DNA from: Spirochaetia bacterium UBA5368
GTDB taxonomy: Bacteria; Spirochaetota; UBA4802; UBA5368
Direction: 5' to 3'
Assembly: GCA_002407865.1 (NCBI GenBank)
Contig: DHPI01000025.1
Location: forward strand, 4,955-9,985
DNA: 5,031 bases
Part shown: in pieces, positions 1 to 5,031 of the stretch
How the letters are laid out: the number at the start of each line of letters is the position of its first letter
Numbering within the stretch: the stretch's first letter is position 1
Position numbers and translations under genes: made by a program
The notes under the pieces: model-generated
Seen by the model: the letters and a program-made list of their open reading frames with translations, nothing else
Told to the model about the DNA's origin: nothing
Databases searched by the model: none

Positions 1-153
1 TATAAGAAACTGCGGTTCGCCACAGGCCGTGGAAATAAAAATTCTGGAGCCGCGGCGTATCTGGTTGAATATTTTGTCGAGAGAAACAAATTTCTCAGGA
101 TAATTCTTCCTGAGCTCTTTCATTATCACATCATAGTCATTCAGCCTGTACAT
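1..153 (-). CDS. Acetyl-CoA hydrolase/CoA-transferase family, N-terminal fragment
   Basis: The first 51 codons of a gene that continues past the left edge of the window, with an open frame. The stretch IFNQIRRGSRIFISTACGEP (28-47) is typical of the start of acetyl-CoA hydrolase / 4-hydroxybutyrate CoA-transferase proteins, where a conserved IxxGxxIFIxxxCGxPQ segment follows a short lead with YxxKxVS; here NYPEKFVS at 17-24. Members move or hydrolyse CoA thioesters of small acids in the cytosol. A subgroup carries a C-terminal GNAT domain; whether this one does cannot be seen. The start at 153 is preferred from family length. An in-frame ATG at 201 would add 16 residues unlike the family, and a stop codon lies at 216-214. 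Neither ATG has a good ribosome site. The 189 bases upstream hold only the promoter candidate and inverted repeat listed separately. Confidence 0.75.
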   Translation of the reverse strand, partial: MYRLNDYDVIMKELRKNYPEKFVSLDKIFNQIRRGSRIFISTACGEPQFLI

Positions 154-217
154 GGCATCGTGCCGTCCGCAGGGAATTGCTACACGCGCATCGCGGCGCA
201 TACATAGCGTTATCTAT

Positions 218-246
218 AGTATTTCATACAACCCCACGCAAGTCAA
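218..246 (-). promoter_or_regulatory. Candidate promoter for the CoA-transferase gene
   Basis: On the minus strand, TTGACT (246-241) matches the -35 consensus at five of six positions. After 17 bases comes AATACT (223-218), which matches four of six -10 positions and carries an upstream TGA extended -10 element. The predicted start near 211 would leave about 58 bases before the ATG at 153, or about 10 before the ATG at 201. This marks a new transcription unit after the amidohydrolase. Prediction is by eye only. Confidence 0.5.
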
Positions 247-279
247 ACAAAATCGGATGTTTTACCAATTCTGAGATAT

Positions 280-324
280 GCCGACATTATGTAACAAATG
301 ACACCGCGAGAGGTTTATGTCGGC
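280..324. repeat. 8-base inverted repeat downstream of amidohydrolase
   Basis: GCCGACAT (280-287) is exactly complementary to ATGTCGGC (317-324), with a 29-base loop. It begins 19 bases after the amidohydrolase stop on the minus strand. It could form a 3' stem in that transcript, but no T-run follows, so it does not qualify as an intrinsic terminator. No other terminator is visible in the 154-342 gap. Confidence 0.35.
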
Positions 325-342
325 CGGCGGCATCGCGCGGCG

Positions 343-1509
343 TTATATGCTGTATGCCTTCTTTCCGTCAATAAACGTCATTGTGACACGCGAATAGAAT
401 TCTGTCGGATCGCCGCTCCACATCACAAGATCGGCGTCTTTCCCCGGCTCCAGGGTGCCGACCCTCTCATCGATCCCCAGCACCCTTGCGGGCTGTACAG
501 TAACCGCGCGAAGAGCTGTCGCACGGTCCAGGCCCTCTTTTATCGCCATGCAGACAATCGCCTGAAAATACGGCAGCGGCGGCAATGTGTCCGATTGCAG
601 GCAAATATCGACGCCCGCGCCGGCAAGAATACCCGGCGTTTTAAAACTGATCTCGCGAAGCTCGACCTTTTCCCTTCCGACAAACGACGGACCGACGACC
701 GCGGGCACCTTTTTCGATGCAATATGGTCGGCTATTGCATGGCCCTCTGTCGCGTGTACAAGAACAAGCCTGAGGTTAAATTCTTCCGCCAGCCGGATTG
801 CGGTTATAATATCGTCGGCCCTGTGGCAGTGCGCATGTACGGGAAACTCCCCCCTCAGTGCGCGCGCCAGCACATCGAGCTTAATGTCGAAATCTGGAAT
901 TTTCGCGTCGTCCCCACTGGCAGTCTCGGATTTTGCCTTTTCAATCTTTTTCTGGTAATCAGACGCCTTGTAAAACCACTCCCGGATCAGGGCGGCAATC
1001 GCCATCCTCGTCTGCGGCGCCTTTTCGTTTTTCCCGTATACCGATTTTGGATTTTCTCCAAACGCAATTTTAAGGCACGATGGATTTTTATGGATCATTT
1101 TCTCGACAATATCGCCGGAGGTTTTAATCGCGCAGAAAAGCCCGCCAAACACATTGGCGCTCCCCGGCCCCGTGTTAATTACGGTAACACCGCCAGATGC
1201 CGCTTCCCGTATGCCGGGATCCGCCGGATTGATCGCATCTATCGCTCGCAGGTGCGGCGTTACCGGATCGGTCATTTCATTGCCGTCCATACCGGCCCAG
1301 CCGATATCGCCCTGAAACAAGCCCTGGTGTGTATGGGCGTCGATAAAGCCCGGCGTTATGACGGCGCCCTCACAATCATAGCGCTCTTCGGCATCGTCAT
1401 CTATCGGTCCCGGAGCAACCCTGACGATCTTCGAGCCCTCCACGGCAATACTACCCCTGAACGGTTCCTGTGTCATCGTATGGATATATGCGTTACTGAA
1501 AATAATCAT
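343..1509 (-). CDS. COG1228-type metal-dependent amidohydrolase
   Basis: Probable cytosolic amidohydrolase of the imidazolonepropionase-like branch; the substrate is unknown. The 388 residues form the usual layout: an N-terminal beta-sandwich strand region (1-50), a TIM barrel (about 53-345) and a returning beta-sandwich with VGTLEPGKDADLVMW (350-364). Candidate metal or catalytic residues are H59-x-H61 in GFIDAHTH, H227 and H229 in HAHCHR, H252 and H257 in VHATEGH, and D307 in LQSDTLP. The segments GNEMTDPVTPHLRAIDAINP (76-95), TGPGSANVFGG (113-123), AFGENPKSVY (149-158) and ADDIITAIRLAEEFN (231-245) resemble, from memory, an uncharacterised family common in Firmicutes and anaerobes. No signal peptide is visible. 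The ATG shares four bases (ATGA) with the preceding stop, suggesting translational coupling; the independent ribosome site is weak. The gene appears complete. Confidence 0.93.
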   Translation of the reverse strand: MIIFSNAYIHTMTQEPFRGSIAVEGSKIVRVAPGPIDDDAEERYDCEGAVITPGFIDAHTHQGLFQGDIGWAGMDGNEMTDPVTPHLRAIDAINPADPGIREAASGGVTVINTGPGSANVFGGLFCAIKTSGDIVEKMIHKNPSCLKIAFGENPKSVYGKNEKAPQTRMAIAALIREWFYKASDYQKKIEKAKSETASGDDAKIPDFDIKLDVLARALRGEFPVHAHCHRADDIITAIRLAEEFNLRLVLVHATEGHAIADHIASKKVPAVVGPSFVGREKVELREISFKTPGILAGAGVDICLQSDTLPPLPYFQAIVCMAIKEGLDRATALRAVTVQPARVLGIDERVGTLEPGKDADLVMWSGDPTEFYSRVTMTFIDGKKAYSI

Positions 1510-2246
1510 CTCTTTGAAAAAGCCTCCTGCATTATCGCATTGATCATCTCCCGGCGCGATGCATCCTTCAAAATAGTCGTCGTATCGTATGAAATGGCGG
1601 TAACGCGGGAGTCTCCTATGAAGACCTCAATGACGATCTCTTTTTTGTTCTTCCGCCTGCAATATCCGGTGGCGCAAAACCTGCACTGAGACACGACGAT
1701 TTTCCCATCATAATTCGCCTGAACAGACCCGCTTCCAATCTTTCGGCTGGCCGCATCCGCCAGTTCGTCAAAAAATTTTTTCATGTAGCCGTCAAGGTGG
1801 TCATCGGAAAACTGCGCCGAATACTGCAAAAGAAGTACGGCATCCCCTTTCTGTATCGTGTTCTCTACAGACGAGATCGCCTCACCGTACGGCGTTTTTC
1901 CGTCAAGGGTGATGGTTCTTTCTCTCCCGTCCGCATATACATAGCGCCGGCTGCCATCCGGATCAATTGTGATCGCTGTGCCATCAGGCGTGTGTATCTC
2001 GCGCTTCCCATCCTGGTATCTGACAATCACCGTACCATCCGCAAAGACGGCTTTTTCACGGTCAGAAAATTTTGTGATAATGGTGCCGTCAGGTTTATGG
2101 TACTCTTCAGAAGTTTCATTTTTCGACTTTAGCACCGCGCCGGTATAATCAAACGTCGTCTGATATTGCCCATAGGCATTCTGAATGCCGCTCACGCCAA
2201 TAACCGCGACAATCGCAAGGAACCGCATGTGCTTCATCATCGACAT
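1506..2246 (-). CDS. Exported protein with TCP10/G-box-like DG repeats
   Basis: Exported protein of 246 residues and unknown function. The N-terminus is a typical Sec signal peptide: basic start, hydrophobic core (about 9-20) and a likely cut after AYG at 26. Residues about 48-118 hold eight tandem units centred on D53, D62, D70, D79, D88, D97, D106 and D115, almost exactly nine residues apart. Most read xDG followed by T, S, K or R, with an aromatic or hydrophobic residue before the turn; the second unit is degenerate (SDR). This matches the style of the TCP10 C-terminal / CPAP G-box repeat, known to form an extended single beta-sheet. Residues 120-246 match nothing I recognise; they include C188, C191 and C196 and a predicted helical end. 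The gene lies 69 bases after purD and its TGA overlaps the amidohydrolase ATG. The assignment to the repeat family is by pattern, not by search. Confidence 0.85.
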   Translation of the reverse strand: MSMMKHMRFLAIVAVIGVSGIQNAYGQYQTTFDYTGAVLKSKNETSEEYHKPDGTIITKFSDREKAVFADGTVIVRYQDGKREIHTPDGTAITIDPDGSRRYVYADGRERTITLDGKTPYGEAISSVENTIQKGDAVLLLQYSAQFSDDHLDGYMKKFFDELADAASRKIGSGSVQANYDGKIVVSQCRFCATGYCRRKNKKEIVIEVFIGDSRVTAISYDTTTILKDASRREMINAIMQEAFSKR

Positions 2247-2249
2247 GAT

Positions 2250-2258
2250 TCACCTCTC
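2250..2258 (-). promoter_or_regulatory. Strong ribosome binding site of the DG-repeat gene
   Basis: GAGAGGTGA on the minus strand includes a seven-base match to the consensus anti-16S complement (GAGGTGA). It ends three bases before the ATG at 2246. This decides the start among four nearby ATG codons (residues 1, 3, 4 and 7). The 69-base gap to purD shows no convincing -35/-10 pair, so translation probably occurs from the purD transcript. Confidence 0.75.
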
Positions 2259-2315
2259 GTATGCTAATCCATATACAGCATTCATCCGTGCCTTCTTCCG
2301 GCGGAGCGGATTGTT

Positions 2316-3569
2316 TTACGCAAAATACTTCAGCGCCCTGTGGCCGATGTCCTTGCGGAAATACATCCCTTCAAATGAGATTTTTTTCACCGCTTCGTAT
2401 GCCTTTTCCTTCGCTTCGTAAAATGTCGCCCCGGTGGCCGTCACGTTCAAAACACGTCCGCCCGATGTATATACCGCCCCATCTTTCTGTTCCGTCCCCG
2501 CGTGGAACAAAAGTACATCGTCCGCCATAGTACCAGGAATATGTATCCGCTTCCCTTTCTCGTAATTACCCGGATATCCGCCGGAGGCGAGCACAACTGT
2601 GACAGCATACCTGTCATCAAATTCTATCGTCTGGCCCTTCAGTGTCCCTGAAACCGATCCCTGAAAAAGATCGCCCAGCCTGTTTTTCAATAGCGGCAAT
2701 ATAACCTGCGTCTCAGGGTCGCCGAAGCGGGCGTTGAATTCCAGCACCCGAATCGAGTCGCCGCTGATGATCAATCCGGCGTATAAAATTCCTTTGAATG
2801 GAATGCCTTCCTTCTTCATGCCGCGAACAGCCGGCGCAAGAACCTCATCAAGCACCCTCTGCATTTTACGCCGGTCCATGATGGGCGCCGGCGCATATGC
2901 CCCCATCCCGCCGGTGTTCGGCCCCCTGTCGCCGTCATAAATTCTTTTATGGTCCTGCGCCGCCACAAGAGGAAGGACCGTATCCCCGTCGGATATCCCG
3001 AGCACGGAAGCCTCCTCCCCTTCGAGAAATTCCTCAACAAAGACGCGCATGTCGCCTTTCACCATGTCGTCAATGAATTGCATGGCCTCGCGTCTGTTTT
3101 CGGGAATACCGACGCCCTTTCCGGCGGCAAGGCCATCCAGCTTGATGACTATCGGATATGTGTCGCACGTCGTTATGTACTCGACAAGATCCGCGCGCCG
3201 GGAAAATTCCCTGTAGTCGCCGGTCGGAATGCCGTAGTTTTTCATTATCTGCTTGGCAAAGATTTTACTGCCCTCGATCATTGCGGCTTTTTTCGTCGGC
3301 CCGAACGCGGGAATCCGCTGACCGTCAAGATAGTCCACAAGACCCGCCACGAGCGGGATCTCCGGCCCCACAACCACCATGTCTATTTTTTTTTTGGTGC
3401 AGAAATCGGATATTTCCTTAAAGTCACCGGCGTGTATGTTCCGCCTGTACGTATCCTCGATGCCGCCATTTCCCGGAAGGACGTACACCTCATCGGCGCT
3501 CCCGTCGTACATCAGGCGCCAGGCGATCGCATGCTCTCTTCCGCCAGAACCAATAATACAATATTTCAT
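2316..3569 (-). CDS. purD: Phosphoribosylamine--glycine ligase (GAR synthetase)
   Basis: Cytosolic enzyme of de novo purine synthesis. It joins glycine to 5-phosphoribosylamine with ATP, giving glycinamide ribonucleotide. The 417-residue length is normal for bacterial PurD. The N-domain has GSGGREHA (7-14), PGNGG (32-36) and VVGPEIPLVAGL (67-78). The ATP-grasp part includes GPTKKAAMIEGSKIFAK (90-106), IKLDGLAAGKGV (142-153), VEEFLEGEEAS (178-188), DHKRIYDGDRGPNTGGMGA (206-224) and LEFNARFGDPETQ (276-288), with E277 and N279 as the expected metal ligands. The C-domain has GGYPG (330-334) and ends with FRKDIGHRAL. No key residue is missing. The start is set by the N-terminal Rossmann motif and an adjacent GAGGT. 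It probably heads a transcription unit with the next two genes. An unusual A10 run (3395-3386) encodes K59-K61 and the start of I62. No other purine genes are in the window. Confidence 0.98.
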   Translation of the reverse strand: MKYCIIGSGGREHAIAWRLMYDGSADEVYVLPGNGGIEDTYRRNIHAGDFKEISDFCTKKKIDMVVVGPEIPLVAGLVDYLDGQRIPAFGPTKKAAMIEGSKIFAKQIMKNYGIPTGDYREFSRRADLVEYITTCDTYPIVIKLDGLAAGKGVGIPENRREAMQFIDDMVKGDMRVFVEEFLEGEEASVLGISDGDTVLPLVAAQDHKRIYDGDRGPNTGGMGAYAPAPIMDRRKMQRVLDEVLAPAVRGMKKEGIPFKGILYAGLIISGDSIRVLEFNARFGDPETQVILPLLKNRLGDLFQGSVSGTLKGQTIEFDDRYAVTVVLASGGYPGNYEKGKRIHIPGTMADDVLLFHAGTEQKDGAVYTSGGRVLNVTATGATFYEAKEKAYEAVKKISFEGMYFRKDIGHRALKYFA

Positions 3570-3572
3570 AGT

Positions 3573-3579
3573 ACCTCAC
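3573..3579 (-). promoter_or_regulatory. Ribosome binding site of purD
   Basis: GTGAGGT on the minus strand ends three bases before the ATG at 3569. It supports that ATG as the purD start. The spacing is slightly short. A stronger-looking GGAGGT at 3607-3602 lies farther upstream and has no in-frame purD start beside it. Confidence 0.6.
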
Positions 3580-3631
3580 TGAATGCATATAACCGCGGCA
3601 GACCTCCGCCGTGCGGAACAGCCGCATACGT

Positions 3632-3651
3632 CATGATTATAATTAATCATG
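3632..3651. repeat. Inverted repeat over the purD -10 box
   Basis: CATGATTA (3632-3639) and TAATCATG (3644-3651) form a perfect 8-base inverted repeat around a 4-base centre. The repeat covers the whole -10 hexamer at 3636-3641. This is the geometry expected of a dimeric repressor operator, but no specific regulator is recognised. It is A+T-rich and is not followed by a T-run on either strand, so a terminator reading is weaker. Confidence 0.5.
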
Positions 3652-3665
3652 CAAACGAAAAGCAA
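3636..3665 (-). promoter_or_regulatory. Candidate sigma70-type promoter for purD
   Basis: On the minus strand, TTGCTT (3665-3660) is separated by 18 bases from a perfect TATAAT (3641-3636). The -35 box matches the consensus only in TTG, while the -10 box is exact. It begins three bases after the VWA-FHA stop codon. A start near 3629 would give a leader of about 60 bases before the purD ATG. That leader is GC-rich and can form a small hairpin (TGCGG/CCGCA around CTGTT) or a competing GCGGC/GCCGC pairing. Prediction is by eye only. Confidence 0.55.
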
Positions 3666-3668
3666 TTT

Positions 3669-5031
3669 TCAAGCGATTTTTGATCCGCGGAAGATGAAGA
3701 GTGTCCGACCGATTTTTATTTCATCCCAGTCGTACAGCGGTTTCGGCCTGAGGAGTTTTTTCCCGTTCAGATATGTACCATTATCGGATGCGAGATCGAA
3801 GAGGTAGTACGCGCCACGGATGTCTTTGATCTTGGCGTGTTTCTGTGAAACAGCGTCATCCTTCACCACTATGGCGTTTTCTTCGTCCCTCCCCATAAAT
3901 AATTCCTCCCAGTAGATCGGGAACTTTCTGCCGGCCTCGGGGCCGTCTTTCTGAACCAGCCACGCCTTCGCATACACGTATTCTGGATCCTGCGGCGTAA
4001 TGAGGCGCGCATGCTGTTTTTTCTCGCGTTCATCCCGGCGTATCGCCCGGATATACTCGGAAGTGAGATTCTGTACCGCCGGCGCTATTTCCGGCACGGG
4101 CGGCATCTTCGCCGCAGCAACCGCCCTGCTTCTGCGGATAAGCACCACACAGCACGCCGCCGACAATCCCAGGAGGACGATGAGGACAGCGGCGACGAGA
4201 ATCTGATAAAGGGGAGAGAATTCAAAATATTTCATCTTTTTTTCGGCTTTAAACCCGCTGACCGCCCTGTCTCGGATTCCATCATACTTCAACCGCAGTT
4301 CGACCGTATGATCCGCATTATCCGGCGTGATCGAAGAGCGGTACTGCACGACACGTTTCGTGTGGAGCATTCCCCGTATAAACGCGTACATCCCCGCGAT
4401 ATCGTCAGTCGATGAGCTGCATACCAGTTTGCCGCCCGTCAGCTCCGCGATCCGAGCAATCATTTGTATGCGTTTAGATTTAAGGCTGACGAAGTAGACG
4501 GGAATGCTTTTTTCCTTCGCGAACTGAATTACGTCATCCGCGCTGACACCGCTTCCCTCGTCAATTCCGTCGGTAAAAACAATCACCGCCCTGCGGTCAG
4601 TGTCGACCTGACTCAGCAGATCAATCGAATCGTAAATCGACGCATAGAGCTTTGTCTTTGAGCCGTGACGATTGATGCCCTCCAGGCTTTTCGCAAGTTC
4701 GGAGCGGTTCGACGTAAACGCATTCAACATCCGCACATCGTCATTGAACCTGTAGATCGCAAACATGTCATCCGCATCCGCGTGCTGCACAATATCCTTG
4801 GCCGCTTTCTTCAACTGCGCAAGCCCCTTGGGGCTGACACTCTTGCTGGAGTCCACCGAATAGACAAAGTAAATATATTCTTTCATCCCCTGCGGCGGCT
4901 GTATACGAAGATAGTTTACCCTGAAGCCGTCTTCATAGAGGACGATGCTGCTTTCATCAATATCCGGCAGCGGCGCGTTATCGACACCGCGAACGGTTAT
5001 GAAAAGATCAATAAGCGGGAAGCGGGACGTG
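3669..5031 (-). CDS. Membrane VWA-FHA protein, 5' end outside window
   Basis: Probable single-pass membrane protein linking an extracytoplasmic von Willebrand factor A domain to a cytoplasmic phosphothreonine-binding FHA domain. An ATG occurs at 4886, but the frame stays open to the window edge for 48 more codons. Those codons read like the usual pre-VWA strand region (FPLIDLFITV, then IVLYEDGFRV), so the true start lies beyond 5031 and the gene is partial. Counting from the internal Met at 4886, the VWA domain spans about 1-175 with an intact MIDAS: D12-x-S14-x-S16, T78 and D106 in VIVFTDG. A beta-rich stretch follows (about 180-215), then a transmembrane helix at 229-250 and RRSR, which suggests cytoplasm after the helix. 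The FHA domain covers about 308-402 with G332-R333, S347-x-x-H350, N369-G-T and N374-G, all the classical ligand-contact positions. The ligand and partner kinase are unknown. Domain calls are strong; topology is inferred and a signal peptide would be off-window. Confidence 0.9.
   Translation of the reverse strand, partial: TSRFPLIDLFITVRGVDNAPLPDIDESSIVLYEDGFRVNYLRIQPPQGMKEYIYFVYSVDSSKSVSPKGLAQLKKAAKDIVQHADADDMFAIYRFNDDVRMLNAFTSNRSELAKSLEGINRHGSKTKLYASIYDSIDLLSQVDTDRRAVIVFTDGIDEGSGVSADDVIQFAKEKSIPVYFVSLKSKRIQMIARIAELTGGKLVCSSSTDDIAGMYAFIRGMLHTKRVVQYRSSITPDNADHTVELRLKYDGIRDRAVSGFKAEKKMKYFEFSPLYQILVAAVLIVLLGLSAACCVVLIRRSRAVAAAKMPPVPEIAPAVQNLTSEYIRAIRRDEREKKQHARLITPQDPEYVYAKAWLVQKDGPEAGRKFPIYWEELFMGRDEENAIVVKDDAVSQKHAKIKDIRGAYYLFDLASDNGTYLNGKKLLRPKPLYDWDEIKIGRTLFIFRGSKIA

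Noticed and set aside
298..1689. Long plus-strand open frame of 463 codons opposite the amidohydrolase.
   Set aside because: Its translation is rich in Arg, Cys and His without domain motifs, and it opposes a gene with clear family signatures. It is best explained as an antisense shadow of biased codon use.
1902..2102. RHS/YD-repeat toxin or haemolysin-type calcium repeat as the identity of the DG repeats.
   Set aside because: The units are nine residues with a single DG turn. They lack the GGxGxDxLx pattern of RTX and the YDxxGxxxx period of RHS, and the protein has no toxin domain.
2247..2315. Independent promoter for the DG-repeat gene (TATATG near 2268-2273).
   Set aside because: No acceptable -35 element at the right distance, so read-through from purD is more likely.
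3486..3588. Small upstream frame starting with ATG at 3588 and overlapping purD in another frame, about 30 codons.
   Set aside because: The GGAGGT is 13 bases away, the spacing is poor, and the peptide shows nothing recognisable. A leader-peptide role is possible but unsupported.
3632..3651. Intrinsic terminator for the VWA-FHA gene formed by the CATGATTA/TAATCATG repeat.
   Set aside because: The stem is A+T-rich and no T-run follows on the minus strand.
3651..3665. PurR box (GCAAACG half-site) upstream of purD.
   Set aside because: Only one half matches. The second half of the enterobacterial palindrome is missing, and the organism is not clearly a gammaproteobacterium.
2949..3683. Plus-strand open frame of 244 codons opposite purD.
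   Set aside because: No motif or credible ribosome site, and purD on the other strand is unambiguous.

Overview
The window is a compact bacterial gene block. All five recognisable genes lie on the minus strand, so transcription runs from high to low coordinates. G+C looks close to 50% and Shine-Dalgarno sites are purine-rich. Exported and membrane proteins sit beside a purine-biosynthesis gene. I see no phage, transposon, CRISPR, rRNA or tRNA signal. A single-pass VWA/FHA protein and an exported PDG-repeat protein would suit a Gram-negative or spirochaete-like bacterium, but the phylum cannot be fixed from this sequence.

In order of transcription: (1) 5031-3669 is the 3' part of a gene for a membrane protein with an extracytoplasmic VWA domain, one transmembrane helix and a cytoplasmic FHA domain; its start lies outside the window. 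(2) A 99-base gap carries a TATAAT-type promoter inside a near-palindrome, followed by a GC-rich leader. (3) 3569-2316 is purD (GAR synthetase), complete and with all its signature motifs. (4) 2246-1506 encodes an exported 246-residue protein with eight nine-residue DG repeats that resemble the TCP10/CPAP G-box, followed by an unrecognised C-terminal domain with three cysteines. (5) 1509-343 encodes a COG1228-type metal-dependent amidohydrolase whose ATG overlaps the previous stop (ATGA). (6) 342-154 is a non-coding gap with an inverted repeat and a second promoter candidate. (7) 153-1 is the first 51 codons of an acetyl-CoA hydrolase/CoA-transferase family protein, cut by the window edge.

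purD, the repeat protein and the amidohydrolase look like one transcription unit: a 69-base gap without a convincing promoter, then a 4-base overlap. A functional link between them is not evident. The VWA/FHA protein, as an intact pThr-type FHA, would imply Ser/Thr kinase signalling elsewhere in the genome. The least ordinary item is the bacterial G-box-like repeat protein; the rest are known families, some with unknown substrates.
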